64,000 nt of DNA from Streptosporangiaceae bacterium. Lineage in GTDB: Bacteria > Actinomycetota > Actinomycetes > Streptosporangiales > Streptosporangiaceae. The translations under genes were made by a program, and so were the position numbers. Below, in pieces: positions 9,661-19,874 of the stretch (position 1 is its first letter; each line of letters starts with the position of its first letter). Under the pieces are notes generated by a model. That model was not told the DNA's origin. It did no database searches and saw only the letters and a list, made by a program, of their open reading frames with translations. The stretch spans positions 45,008 to 109,007 of the forward strand of contig JAFARZ010000157.1 of the NCBI GenBank assembly GCA_019245115.1, written 5' to 3'.

Positions 9661-11265
9661 ATGACCGAACCAGCAGATCTGCCGGGAATCCTTGCCGAAC
9701 GGGCCAGCGCGACTCCCGGTACCGTCGCCTATGAATTTGTGTGTCCTGGACATTCGGTAAAGGCACTCACCTACGGCGAGCTGTGGCAACGGGCGGCCGG
9801 GATGGCAACAAGCATCCTGCGGTATCATGACGGCGCACACGAGCCGACGGTGATTCTCTATCCGCCCGGACTCGAGTACGTCGTCGCCGTCTACGCGTGC
9901 TTCCTGGCCGGCGTCCCGGCCGTTCCGGCATATCCGCCGGACCCCGGCAGGCCCGAGGCCAGCAGGGCCCGGCTGACGCGGATCATGCGAGACCTGGGCA
10001 CGCCCACGGTGCTGGCCGACGATGCCGCGGCGGGGGTGGTCAGGACGTACGGTGGCCGGGTACTCACCCAGCGGGCGGATGACCGGCCCCGCGCTGGGCT
10101 GCCGCTTCCGGCGGCCGGCGACATCGCACTCATCCAGTACACGTCGGGCAGCAGTTCCGCGCCGAGGGGGGTAGTCGTGCGGCACGGTAACCTGCGCCAC
10201 AACATGCGCGCGATTGCCCGCCGCATGCACGTCGACCGGACGTCACGGGCCATGATGTGGCTGCCCCCCTATCACGACATGGGCCTCATCGGCGGCATCC
10301 TGACCCCGGTTTTCGTTGGCTTCCCGGTCCGGCTGATGGCTCCTTTCGACTTCCTCAAACGGCCGCTCGAATGGCTGCGGCAGATCTCCGACTTCCGCGC
10401 GACCGTGAGCGGCGGCCCCAACTTCGCGTACGACCTCTGCGTGCGCAGGCACGCCAGGGAGGGCGGCGTCTCGCGTGCCGACCTGTCGTGCTGGGAGGTC
10501 GCCTTCAACGGCGCGGAGCCCGTGCGGACGCGAACCATGGAGGCGTTCGCCCGTACCTTCGCATCCGCGGGCTTTGATCAGAGGGCGTTCTTCCCGTGTT
10601 ACGGGCTGGCCGAGGCCACCCTTCTCGTCTCCGGTGAGCACTGGGACGGCCGCCCGGCCGACGGTCTCGGCCGGGTCAGCTGCGGGAGCTCCGTGCCGGG
10701 CCAGACGGTGACCGTGGCCCACCCCGAGACGGGCGAGCCCCTGGCCGACGGCACCGAAGGCGAGATCTGGGTGTCGGGGCCGAGCGTGACCGATGGTTAC
10801 TGGGACGGGACCGACGGCCATTTCGCCGAGCTAGACGGCAGACGTTTCCTCCGCACTGGCGACACCGGTTACCTCTCCGGCGGCCGCCTGGTGGTGACCG
10901 GCAGGACCAAGGACGTACTCGTGCACTGCGGTGCCAACTACCACGCGGCGGACATCGAGATGGCGGCGGTCGCCGACGACCCGGGCCTGCGCCAGGTGGC
11001 AGCCGCCTTCATGGCCGAACGGGAGGACGATACGGAGATCGTGGTCGTGGTGGAGACGCGAGGGGGCGACGGCTCGGCGGTAAAGACCGCGGCGGCGGTG
11101 CGACGACGTGTCCTCGCCGCCAGCGGCCTCGCCGTGAACACCGTTGTCGTCGCGCCCGCCGGAACGGTGCCGCGCACGTCAAGCGGCAAGATCCAGCGGC
11201 CGTCCTGCCGCGCCCGCTATCTGGCGGGCGAATACGACGATCTGCGCCCGCTGAGGCAGGCCTGA
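9661..11265 (+). CDS. Stand-alone fatty acyl-AMP ligase (FAAL)
   Basis: A 534-residue ANL-superfamily enzyme that should adenylate a fatty acid and pass it to an acyl carrier protein. Visible motifs are the phosphate loop YTSGSSSAPRG, the FAAL-typical LPPYHDMGLIGGI and GGPNFAYDLC, CYGLAEATL, RTGDTGYL, and the C-terminal lysine motif SSGKIQRPSC. The phosphate loop has Arg where most relatives have Lys. It begins at an ATG after AAGGCAGG. No carrier protein follows it. Together with the FAAL domain of the PKS at 11871 it gives the locus two acyl-activating enzymes. It ends 11 bp from the convergent YjbR gene. Confidence 0.88.
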   Translation: MTEPADLPGILAERASATPGTVAYEFVCPGHSVKALTYGELWQRAAGMATSILRYHDGAHEPTVILYPPGLEYVVAVYACFLAGVPAVPAYPPDPGRPEASRARLTRIMRDLGTPTVLADDAAAGVVRTYGGRVLTQRADDRPRAGLPLPAAGDIALIQYTSGSSSAPRGVVVRHGNLRHNMRAIARRMHVDRTSRAMMWLPPYHDMGLIGGILTPVFVGFPVRLMAPFDFLKRPLEWLRQISDFRATVSGGPNFAYDLCVRRHAREGGVSRADLSCWEVAFNGAEPVRTRTMEAFARTFASAGFDQRAFFPCYGLAEATLLVSGEHWDGRPADGLGRVSCGSSVPGQTVTVAHPETGEPLADGTEGEIWVSGPSVTDGYWDGTDGHFAELDGRRFLRTGDTGYLSGGRLVVTGRTKDVLVHCGANYHAADIEMAAVADDPGLRQVAAAFMAEREDDTEIVVVVETRGGDGSAVKTAAAVRRRVLAASGLAVNTVVVAPAGTVPRTSSGKIQRPSCRARYLAGEYDDLRPLRQA

Positions 11266-11276
11266 CCGCACCCGGA

Positions 11277-11663
11277 TTACCGGCCTTCGTCGAATGATTT
11301 CACCAGCCGACGCGGTGCCAGGTAACGCCACGCATCGGTAATGAGCTCCTCGAGTTCATCGGCGTCAACCTCGGCCAGCCGGACGAGTACGGCGGGGAAA
11401 TTTCTGTAATGCGGCTCGGTAAAAAACTTTGCCGGGTCAGCGGCTATCAGCACATTTTTCTCCTGCTGATTAGCCGTCCGGATCGCGACGACTCCGGGGT
11501 TCGGTATCCGTGGCTCGCCCGGGGCGGCACGTTCATTCCAGGCCCACACCAGACCTCTGTATTTGCCTCCCCGGCTCCGGACGGTGAAGCCGAAGTGGTC
11601 GTCCGCCTCCCTGGTCTCGGGCAGCGAGAGAACGATACGGCGTACATCGGACTGGTCAGCCAT
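11277..11663 (-). CDS. MmcQ/YjbR-family DNA-binding-like protein
   Basis: A 128-residue protein with the YjbR (DUF419) pattern. It starts MADQSDVRRIVLSLPETRE, has a central strand with VAIRTANQQEK, then FFTEPHYRNFPAVLVRLAEV, and an ELITDAWRYLAP helix that ends the fold. Members have a double-wing CyaY-like fold. A DNA-binding role is suggested for some members, but no pathway is known. The frame is open upstream, but the ATG at 11663 is where the family begins. Probably background. Confidence 0.82.
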   Translation of the reverse strand: MADQSDVRRIVLSLPETREADDHFGFTVRSRGGKYRGLVWAWNERAAPGEPRIPNPGVVAIRTANQQEKNVLIAADPAKFFTEPHYRNFPAVLVRLAEVDADELEELITDAWRYLAPRRLVKSFDEGR

Positions 11664-11870
11664 GGCGATATGACATCTCCACGTTCGTCCGGCGGCATGG
11701 ATGCAATGCCAGGATAGCAGGCGGCACACGACGATCGCCGTGGCCGTCTGTTCGACTGGGGAAAATGCCGGGGTTGCGCACGGCACAGGCCACTGTCTGA
11801 GAATTGATGTGCGCCGTTTTATCCGAGCTTTAGCGTATGACGCCGTCCGCGCATGCGAACAGGGAAGATC

Positions 11871-14800
11871 ATGGCCGAAATCAGCGAAGGCTCGCTCACC
11901 GGAACTCAATCCGTTGTGCACAGGATCCGCGAGCATGCCCGCCGTACACCGGAAAGAACGGCGCTCGTCATGCTGCCGGACGGTGAATCGGAGGCAGAAC
12001 GGGTCAGTTTCGGGGAACTGGACCGCCGGGCGCGTTCCTTCGCGGCGTTCCTCCGGGCACGGGAGGGGGCTGGCGAGCGTGTCCTGCTGCTCCTGCCGCA
12101 GGGCACGGGGTATGTCACGGCGTTCCTCGGCTGCCTCTATGCGGGGGCTGTCGCGGTTCCGGGGTCGGTTCCCGCCCGGGGACGGCAGACCGAGCGGATC
12201 GCCGGGATCATCGCTGACTGCGCCCCGCAGATGGTCGTCACGGTCCGGGCGAAGGCCGGCAGGATCCAGCAGATGCTGCCGGCAGGCTGCACCGCGGTGG
12301 GTATCGAGGACATACCAGAATCCAGCTACGCCTGGGAGGATCCGGGCATCGAGCCGGACAGGCTGGCGTACCTCCAGTACACGTCGGGATCGACCAGTCA
12401 GCCGCGCGGCGTGCGGGTAAGCCATCGCAACCTCGTCTATCAGTGCCGCATGCTGGAGGGGGGCGTGGGAGTCCGCGCGGACGAGGTCATGGTCAGCTGG
12501 CTTCCGCTGTTCCACGACATGGGCCTCATCGGCGGGCTGCTCCTCCCGCTGTCCGTCGGCGCGGCCGTCGTCCTGATGCCGCCCATGGCGTTCGTCCAGG
12601 CTCCGCTGCGCTGGCTGGCGGCCATCAGCAGGTACCGGGCAACCGCGACCTTCGTTCCCAACTTCGCCCTCGCGCTGTGCTGTGAGAAGGTCACGGAGGA
12701 GGATCGCCGGCGTCTGGACCTGTCATGCCTGCGCGCCATCGTCGTCGGCGCCGAGCCTGTCCGGGCAGAGACGCTGGAGGCGTTCGCCGCCGCCTTCGGC
12801 CCCGTCGGCGCCGGCTTCCAGACGCTGGTGCCCGGCTATGGGCTGGCAGAGGCCACCCTTGCCGTCTGCATTCATGACCGGAGCACGCCGGCGGCGATCA
12901 CGGCGTGCGACGCGGACGAGCTGGGCCACGGGCGCCTGACGCCAGCGCCGCCCGGGAGCGCCAGGACACAGCGGCTGGTGGGTGTCGGGCGGCCGCTGCT
13001 GGATACCGAAGTGGTGATCGTCACCCCGGCATCCGGCCATCCATGCCCCGAAGGCACCGAGGGAGAGATCTGGGTGCGCGGTGAGACGGTCACCGCCGGG
13101 TACCGCGAACGAGCGGACGAAACGGCGTCCGTCTTCGGCGCACGCCTGCCGGACGGCCGCGGTCCGTTCCTGCGCACCGGGGACCTCGGAGTGCGGTACG
13201 GCGGGAACGTGTACATCACCGGGCGCCTGAAGGACCTGATCATCATCCACGGCCTCAACCACCACCCGCATGACATCGAGCGCACCGCCGGGGACGCTCA
13301 CCCGGCGCTCGCCACGGACCGCGGCGCGGCCTTTTCCGTCACAGCCGACGGCGGCGAACAACTCGTCATCGTCCACGAGCTGAAGCTGTCGGATCGCCGC
13401 GCGGCCGATCCGGAGGCCGTCGCGAAAAGCATCAGGCTCCAGGTGACATCCGAGCACGACCTCGCTCCGGCGGCCGTCATACTGATCAGGCCGGGCTCCC
13501 TGCCGATGACCACGAGCGGCAAGGTGCGCCGCAACGAATGCAGGCAGCTCTACCTGGACGGGCTTCTCGCCGTCGAATACACGTGGCGAGGCGACGCGGC
13601 GCCAGCGGCCCCAGCCGGGTACGCGGCCGTCACCGGCTGGCTGGTCGCCCGTATCGCCGCCCTGAAGGGGCTGCCGCTGGATGAGGTCGCGGTCGATGCG
13701 CCCTTCGCCAGCTTCGGCATTGATTCGGTGACGCTGGTCGGCATCTCCGGAGACCTCCAGGGATGGCTCGGGCGCCGGGTCGATCCGCTGTGCCTGTACG
13801 ACCACCCGACCATCGCGCGGCTCGCGCGGTTCATCTCGTGCGGCGAGCCGGCGGCCCGCCTGGAGGATGGCGCGCGCACCTCGCAGCCAGTCGCCGTGGT
13901 CGGGATGGCGTGCGAGTTCCCCGGCGCGCGCTCAGCCGACGAGTTCTGGGATCTGCTGGTGCACGCGAGGGATGCCGTCGGCACGCCGCCCAGGCCGCGC
14001 GAAGGGGCGGGTCCCGATGGCGACGGCCCCGCGGAACGGTCCTCGGCCGACGCCCCGCGGGGCGGCTTCATCAACGGCATCGACGAGTTCGACGCCGGGT
14101 TCTTCGGCGTCTCGGCCGCCGAGGCCCGCGTCATGGATCCGCAACAGCGGCTGCTTCTCACCGTCACCTGGCGTGCCCTCGAGGACGCGGCGATCCCGCC
14201 AGGCTCCATCGCCGGCAGCAACGCCGGTGTGTTCGTGGGCATCAGCGGCAGCGATTACCGGCAGCTGATGGCGCGCGACCGGGCGGAGCCCGATGGGTAC
14301 GCCGGCACCGGCAATGCCCTGAGCATCGCGGCGAACCGGATCTCCTACTTCTTTGACCTCCGTGGCCCCAGCCAGGCCGTCGACACCGCGTGCTCCTCGT
14401 CGCTGGTCGCGCTCCATCAGGCTGTCGCAAGCCTGCGGCTCGGTGAATGCGATCTCGCGATCGTCGGCGGCGTGAACCTGCTCCTTGATCCCGGCATCAC
14501 CGCGAGCCTGTCCCAGGCCGGCATGCTCGCTCCAGATGGCCGGTGCAAGACCTTCGACGCCAGTGCCGACGGCTATGTGCGCGGAGAGGGATGCGGCGTC
14601 GTCATCCTGGAGCGCCAGGCCGACGCGATTCGCCGGGGCGACCGCCTTCTCGCCCTGATCAGGGGCTCGGCGGTCAGCCAGGACGGGCAGAGCAACAGCC
14701 TTACCGCCCCGAGCGGGCTCGCGCAGCGGGCCGTGATCCGCCGGGCTCTCGCAGCCGCCGGGCTGCCACCGGAGCAGGTCGGCTACGTGGAAGCACACGG

Positions 14801-17800
14801 GACCGGAACGAGTCTCGGCGATCCCATAGAGGTCGGCGCCCTGACATCCGTCTACGGCGGCACCGGACCCGGCGCGCCCGTATGGGTAGGCTCGGTCAAG
14901 ACGAACATCGGTCACCTGGAGGCCGCGGCGGGCATCGCGGGCTTCATCAAGCTCGTCCTATCGCTGCGGCACGGGCTGCTCCCGGCCCATTTGCATCTAC
15001 GCCAGCTCAACCCCTACATCAGCCTCGATGGGACGCGGCTCCGGATCCCGGAGGCGGCCCAGGAGTGGCCCGCGGGCCCATACCCCCGCGCGGGCGCGGT
15101 CAGCTCCTTCGGGTTCGGCGGGACCAACGCACACGTGATCGCGACCGAGAGCGCCGAGAGCGCCGACCCGCCGCCGCGGCAGCGCGAGCACAGCGGGGAC
15201 GCGGAAGCGGGGTGGTACGTGCTTCCCGTCTCCGCGAAGACCAGGTCTGCGCTACTCGAGCTCACGGACGGATATGCCGGCTTCCTGAGCGGCCCGCCAG
15301 GTCGCGATCTGCCGCTGGCCGCGGTCTGCCACACGGCCGGCGCGCGCCGGGATCATCACCGGCACCGGCTCGCCGTGCTCGCGACCTCACCCGGCCATGC
15401 CGCAGAGCTGCTCCGGCGGTACCGCGCGGGCGATGCGCCGCCCGGCGTCGCCGCGGGGATGGCCGGAACCCGGACGTCCGCCTTCCTCTTCGCCGGGCAG
15501 GGAGCACAGGCCCCGGGCATGGCGGAGATGCTATACGCCGAGTACGCCCTGTTCCGCGACGTCGTGGACCGCTGCGATGAGCTGGTCGCGGAGCTTCTCG
15601 GCCGGCCCCTCCGGCCGACGATCTGCGGTACCCCCGGTGAGCAGGTGGATCTCGGTCAGACCAGGTACGCGCAGCCGGCCATGTTCGTAACCGGCTATGC
15701 CATCGCCTCGCTCTGGCAGGCGTGCGGTGTGCGGCCCGACTATCTGCTCGGCCACAGCCTCGGCGAGTACGTGGCCGCCTGCGTGGGCGGGGTGCTCAGC
15801 GCCGAGGACGCGATCCGGCTCGTCGTCATGCGCGGACAGCTGATGCAGGACCTCACCCCACCGGGCGCCATGTACGCGGTACACGCGCCGGAACGCGTGC
15901 TCGCGGGCCTGCGCGAGGACGTCGAGGCGAACGGCGACGGCCTGATAGCCATCGCGGCGGAGAACGGACCCGGGCATCTGGTGATATCCGGCGACCAGGC
16001 GGTCGCCGCAGACCTGGCCGAACGTTACGCGGCCAAGGACGCCCGCGTGTCACGGCTCGCGGGCACCCGGGCCTTCCACTCCCCGCTGATCCGGGAGGCG
16101 GCGCCGGAGTTCGCCCGGTACGCCGGCCAGATCCCGCACCAGCCCTCGCGCATCCCCATCATCTCCAACGTGACGGGCGAGGTCGCCACCATCGACCCTG
16201 ACTACTGGGTCCGCCAGATGCTCGGCCCGGTCCGGTTCGGTGCGGGCATCCAGACACTCGCGGCGCGAGGCTGCCAGACGTTCGTTGAGGCCGGCCCGAA
16301 TCCCGCGCTAACCGCCGTCGCCGCCGCCGCGCAGCCGGACGCCAGCTGCCTCCTCAGCGCCCGTCGCGGCGATACCGACGGCCGCCGGTTCCTGCGCAGC
16401 CTGGCGGCGTGGTACGCGGACGGCGGCGGCGTCGACTGGCCCGGTCTGCACCGCGCCCGCTCCGGGAACGCCGCGCCGGCGCCGGGCGTGGTCCCGCTGC
16501 CGGCCTATCCGCTGCGGGCACAGCGCTACTGGTACGTTCGCGGGCGCACGGAGCAGTCCGGGACACCGTCCACGGCGCATCCGCTGCTAGGCGTGGCGGC
16601 CGATCTGGCCGGCACGTCAGGCCGCTGGTTCAACCAGGCCGTCACGACCGCGCGGCCGTGGTTCCTTGGCCAGCATCGCGTGCTGGGCGCTCCGGTGATG
16701 CCGGCCGCCGCGATCATCGAATGGGCGCTGGCCGCCGCCCGCACGGCCGCCGCCGGCGAGGCCGGCACAGCTACCAACGGCACAGCGCAGGCATGGACCC
16801 TCGAGGGCGTGAAGTTCGGCCAGCTCATCCAGCTCACCGACGATCAGCCTGCCGATCTGCAGGCGGCGGCGGACCCGAGCGGCGAGGCGATCCGTCTCGG
16901 GTGCTTCAGCCGGGTTCCTGGTCGCGGCACCGGATGGACCGAGAACGCGACGGTCGCCGCGGCCCGGCCTGCCGGGCCGCGGACGCTGCCCCCGGACCGG
17001 GATCCCGCCGAGCTGCGCACGCGGATGACCACCCGCGACATTCAGGACCTGTACCCGCGCCTGCACGCCCTGGGCCTCGACTACGGCCCGGCCTTCCGCG
17101 GCCTGAAACAGGTATGGGTCCTGCCCGGCGGTAGCGAGGCGCTCGGGCTCATCGAGGCAGGCCCGGCGGCCGGTGACGCCGGGGCGTACGTGCTCCATCC
17201 GGTGACGCTCGACGCGTGCTTTCACGTCGCAGCGGCCTTCCTGGACGGCGGGGAAACCCTCTGGCTGCCGGCCGGCCTCGGCCGGATCACGGTTTACCGG
17301 CAACTCCCCCAGCGCGTGTGGTGTCACGCACGCGCTCACGGCCGTCAGGAATCCGAAGACTTCGCGATGGACCTGGATATCCTCTCCGAATCGGGTGAGT
17401 GCCTGGCGGCGATCGAGGGTCTGCGGTTCAGCGCGCTGCCGGTAGCGCCTGAGAGCGCGCCGCTGCGCCGCTACGAGGTCGGCTGGCGGGAGTTGCCGGA
17501 TGCCGCCGCTCCGGCGACGCCAGGGACGTGGCTGATCCTTGGCGCGGATGTCGCCGCCATCCGGGACTGGCGCAGCCAGCTAGCCGAGGCCGGGCACACC
17601 GCCATCGCCGTCGCCACCGGGCCCGGGGGAATGCCGCCCGTCCCCGGCACCCGCATCGTGAACCCGTACTCGGAATCCGGCGTCCGGCGCCTGTTCGCGG
17701 AGCTTCGCGCCGAGCTGCCGACGGTCACCGGGCTGATCCTGCACGGCGGGCCATTCCGGGCGCGCCGGAGCGAGGCGGCGACGCTGCGAGACACCTATCG

Positions 17801-19322
17801 CGTCGCCCGGCAGATGCTGCTGCTCAAGCATTTCCTCGCCGTCTACGCCGCGGAACGGCCTCAGGTCGTGATCTGCTCGGCGGGTGCGGCCATGACGAGG
17901 GCGGCGGACGCAGCGCCAGACCCCGCGCAGAGCGTGCTGACCGGGATGGCCCGGGCCATCACCACGGAATACCCGGAGCTTACTTGCGTTCAGGCAGACC
18001 TGGAACCCGGGGCGGCACCGCCGGTTCTGGAGGTGCTCAGCGCGGCGGCGAGCCTGTCCGGCGCGGGGCACATCGCGCTGCGTGCTGACCGGTGGTACGC
18101 GGCGCGCTTGCGGGAAAGCGAGCTGCCCGGTGGCGATTCGCCACCGGTGCCGATCAGGCCGGATGGCACCTACCTCATCACCGGGGGCCTCGGCGGCCTC
18201 GGGCAGGTGGTCGCCACCTGGCTGGCCGACCGCGGCGCGCGCTCGCTGCTGGCCGTCGGCCGGAACGTCGCGGACCCCGGGCCGGCGCAGCTCACGGCGC
18301 TGCGATCGCGCGGGGTACGCGTCACCGAGTGGCAAGCGGACGTGGCCGACCCGGCGGACGTCAGGAGGATCATCGAGCGCGCGGCGGCCGAGCTGCCCCC
18401 GATCCGCGGCGTCGTGCACGCCGCCGGTGTGTCGCACGACGCGAGCCTGGCGAATCTCGGCTGGGAGCAGTTCCGCAAGGTGCTGGACCCCAAGGTGCGG
18501 GGTGCCTGGCATCTGCACCAGCAGACCGCCGGGCTTCAGCTTGATTTCTTCGTGCTGTTCTCCTCGATCGCGTCGGTCACCGGATCGGCAGGGCAGTCGA
18601 ACTATGTCGTCGCTAACGCCTTCCTGGACTGTCTGGCCAGGTACCGGCGGCACCGCGGCCAGACGGCGCTGAGCATCGGGTGGGGCCCGTGGGCGCAGGC
18701 CGGGATGGCGGCCCGCGCGGACCTCCTCGCCCGGCTTGACTCGATCGGCATGGCCAGTGTTCCCGCCGGCGCGGCGCTCGATGCGCTCGGCCGGCTGCTG
18801 GGCTCGGCCACCGCCCACACGGGCCTAGCCGCAATCGCCTGGCACCGCTTCCGGGGCGCCCTGGGGCGCAGGGATCCGGACACGCTCCTCGACGGCCTCC
18901 TGACCGCGGCTCCCGGCACGAGCCACCCGGATGGGTCCGACCGGGACGGGGATGTCACAGCCAGGCTGACCGAGCTGGCCGTCACGGAACCGGATGCCGC
19001 GCGCGAAATCCTGCTCACCGAGCTGTTCAACCGGGCCGTCGAACTGCTCGGCGTCAGCGCGGCGGACGGCGAAGAGCTGCGCTCGACGTTCCGGCATATG
19101 CGGTTCAGCGAGCTCGGTTTCGACTCCCTGCTGGCCGTCCGGCTGCGAAACAGCATCCTGGCCGGCTTCTCCGCGGACGTCCCGCCGAATGACCTGCTGG
19201 GGCAGAGCACGGTCCTCGACGCCGTGGAGCTCGTGCTGCAGCAGCTCGCGGCGAGGAACATCATCGCGGCCGACGGTGACGCGGATACGGCAGGACCTGG
19301 CATGGAAATTCTCACTTTGTGA
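11871..19322 (+). CDS. Modular PKS: FAAL-ACP-KS-AT-DH-KR-ACP
   Basis: A 2483-residue synthase. In order: FAAL (about 1-570; YTSGSTSQPRG, LPLFHDMGLIGGL, SGKVRRNEC); ACP1 (Ser in FGIDSVTL, about 618); KS (about 672-1090; DTACSSSL, VEAHGTGTSLGD, KTNIGH, so Cys-His-His is complete); AT (about 1200-1490; GHSLGE, and RAFHS, the malonyl-CoA type); DH (about 1570-1800; HRVLGAPVMP, and LDACFH for the Asp); KR (about 1815-2290; GGLGGLG loop, Ser and Tyr in FSSIAS and SNYVVAN); ACP2 (GFDSLL, about 2416). There is no ER or thioesterase. The layout resembles the iterative synthase of the micacocidin pathway (AL-ACP-KS-AT-KR-ACP), so it may load a fatty acid and extend it once, or several times to an alkylsalicylate. 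The ATG at 11871 has AGGGAAG just upstream; an ATG at 11853 is in frame. Confidence 0.93.
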   Translation: MAEISEGSLTGTQSVVHRIREHARRTPERTALVMLPDGESEAERVSFGELDRRARSFAAFLRAREGAGERVLLLLPQGTGYVTAFLGCLYAGAVAVPGSVPARGRQTERIAGIIADCAPQMVVTVRAKAGRIQQMLPAGCTAVGIEDIPESSYAWEDPGIEPDRLAYLQYTSGSTSQPRGVRVSHRNLVYQCRMLEGGVGVRADEVMVSWLPLFHDMGLIGGLLLPLSVGAAVVLMPPMAFVQAPLRWLAAISRYRATATFVPNFALALCCEKVTEEDRRRLDLSCLRAIVVGAEPVRAETLEAFAAAFGPVGAGFQTLVPGYGLAEATLAVCIHDRSTPAAITACDADELGHGRLTPAPPGSARTQRLVGVGRPLLDTEVVIVTPASGHPCPEGTEGEIWVRGETVTAGYRERADETASVFGARLPDGRGPFLRTGDLGVRYGGNVYITGRLKDLIIIHGLNHHPHDIERTAGDAHPALATDRGAAFSVTADGGEQLVIVHELKLSDRRAADPEAVAKSIRLQVTSEHDLAPAAVILIRPGSLPMTTSGKVRRNECRQLYLDGLLAVEYTWRGDAAPAAPAGYAAVTGWLVARIAALKGLPLDEVAVDAPFASFGIDSVTLVGISGDLQGWLGRRVDPLCLYDHPTIARLARFISCGEPAARLEDGARTSQPVAVVGMACEFPGARSADEFWDLLVHARDAVGTPPRPREGAGPDGDGPAERSSADAPRGGFINGIDEFDAGFFGVSAAEARVMDPQQRLLLTVTWRALEDAAIPPGSIAGSNAGVFVGISGSDYRQLMARDRAEPDGYAGTGNALSIAANRISYFFDLRGPSQAVDTACSSSLVALHQAVASLRLGECDLAIVGGVNLLLDPGITASLSQAGMLAPDGRCKTFDASADGYVRGEGCGVVILERQADAIRRGDRLLALIRGSAVSQDGQSNSLTAPSGLAQRAVIRRALAAAGLPPEQVGYVEAHGTGTSLGDPIEVGALTSVYGGTGPGAPVWVGSVKTNIGHLEAAAGIAGFIKLVLSLRHGLLPAHLHLRQLNPYISLDGTRLRIPEAAQEWPAGPYPRAGAVSSFGFGGTNAHVIATESAESADPPPRQREHSGDAEAGWYVLPVSAKTRSALLELTDGYAGFLSGPPGRDLPLAAVCHTAGARRDHHRHRLAVLATSPGHAAELLRRYRAGDAPPGVAAGMAGTRTSAFLFAGQGAQAPGMAEMLYAEYALFRDVVDRCDELVAELLGRPLRPTICGTPGEQVDLGQTRYAQPAMFVTGYAIASLWQACGVRPDYLLGHSLGEYVAACVGGVLSAEDAIRLVVMRGQLMQDLTPPGAMYAVHAPERVLAGLREDVEANGDGLIAIAAENGPGHLVISGDQAVAADLAERYAAKDARVSRLAGTRAFHSPLIREAAPEFARYAGQIPHQPSRIPIISNVTGEVATIDPDYWVRQMLGPVRFGAGIQTLAARGCQTFVEAGPNPALTAVAAAAQPDASCLLSARRGDTDGRRFLRSLAAWYADGGGVDWPGLHRARSGNAAPAPGVVPLPAYPLRAQRYWYVRGRTEQSGTPSTAHPLLGVAADLAGTSGRWFNQAVTTARPWFLGQHRVLGAPVMPAAAIIEWALAAARTAAAGEAGTATNGTAQAWTLEGVKFGQLIQLTDDQPADLQAAADPSGEAIRLGCFSRVPGRGTGWTENATVAAARPAGPRTLPPDRDPAELRTRMTTRDIQDLYPRLHALGLDYGPAFRGLKQVWVLPGGSEALGLIEAGPAAGDAGAYVLHPVTLDACFHVAAAFLDGGETLWLPAGLGRITVYRQLPQRVWCHARAHGRQESEDFAMDLDILSESGECLAAIEGLRFSALPVAPESAPLRRYEVGWRELPDAAAPATPGTWLILGADVAAIRDWRSQLAEAGHTAIAVATGPGGMPPVPGTRIVNPYSESGVRRLFAELRAELPTVTGLILHGGPFRARRSEAATLRDTYRVARQMLLLKHFLAVYAAERPQVVICSAGAAMTRAADAAPDPAQSVLTGMARAITTEYPELTCVQADLEPGAAPPVLEVLSAAASLSGAGHIALRADRWYAARLRESELPGGDSPPVPIRPDGTYLITGGLGGLGQVVATWLADRGARSLLAVGRNVADPGPAQLTALRSRGVRVTEWQADVADPADVRRIIERAAAELPPIRGVVHAAGVSHDASLANLGWEQFRKVLDPKVRGAWHLHQQTAGLQLDFFVLFSSIASVTGSAGQSNYVVANAFLDCLARYRRHRGQTALSIGWGPWAQAGMAARADLLARLDSIGMASVPAGAALDALGRLLGSATAHTGLAAIAWHRFRGALGRRDPDTLLDGLLTAAPGTSHPDGSDRDGDVTARLTELAVTEPDAAREILLTELFNRAVELLGVSAADGEELRSTFRHMRFSELGFDSLLAVRLRNSILAGFSADVPPNDLLGQSTVLDAVELVLQQLAARNIIAADGDADTAGPGMEILTL

Positions 19323-19336
19323 AGGAGTACTTACCA

Positions 19337-19822
19337 ATGAGCGAACAGGCTGTGCACATCGCGACGCAGATCGAACAGGAAAACGCGCGACTGACTGAGT
19401 TCCTGTCCGGCCTGACAGCTGAGGAACTGCGGGCCGAGTGCGGCGACCACGCCGGCTCGACCGTGGCCGCGGTCGCGGTCCACCTCGCGGACGGCGCGCG
19501 GCAGGTCCTGCAGTGGCTGGACGGCGCGAGCGGTCAGCCGGGGCAGGCGCCGATGGCCGGAACCGAGCCGCAAACGCACGACGGCCATGACGTCAGCGTC
19601 GCGGAGGTCGTCGAGCTGCTGAAGCAGAGCGGAGCGAAGTCCGCCGCGGTGGTCCGCGCGCTGACCGATGAGCAGCTCGGCAGCGTCCCGCCGGCCGCGG
19701 ACGGGATCAGCGACGGCAAGACGCCGCTCGGGGAGATAGCCGCCACAATGCTGGCTCATCAGGCCGAGCACGTGCGGCACATGATGGAGGCGGTCGACCA
19801 GCAGCGCCGCGCCCCCATCTGA
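19337..19822 (+). CDS. DinB-like four-helix protein
   Basis: A 161-residue, mostly helical protein. It has HLADGARQVLQW (about residue 49) and MLAHQAEHVRHMM (about 139), spaced like the metal-binding histidines of DinB/YfiT/maleylpyruvate isomerase-type bundles. AAGGAG lies 9 nt before the ATG, 14 bp after the PKS stop codon, so it is co-transcribed with the PKS. Members act in thiol or epoxide chemistry and resistance. A detoxifying or tailoring role for the pathway product is possible but unproven. Confidence 0.7.
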   Translation: MSEQAVHIATQIEQENARLTEFLSGLTAEELRAECGDHAGSTVAAVAVHLADGARQVLQWLDGASGQPGQAPMAGTEPQTHDGHDVSVAEVVELLKQSGAKSAAVVRALTDEQLGSVPPAADGISDGKTPLGEIAATMLAHQAEHVRHMMEAVDQQRRAPI

Positions 19823-19831
19823 CGGCGAGAA

Positions 19832-19861
19832 TCAGCCGGCCCGCGCGACCAGGCCGGCTGA
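19832..19861. terminator. Bidirectional terminator hairpin
   Basis: Perfect 10-bp stem (tcagccggcc / ggccggctga) with a 10-nt loop, placed between the plus-strand PKS/DinB unit and the end of the minus-strand NRPS/ABC operon. It has no U-run, but convergent placement supports termination or mRNA-end protection. Confidence 0.6.
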
Positions 19862-19874
19862 GGCGATGTTCGGG

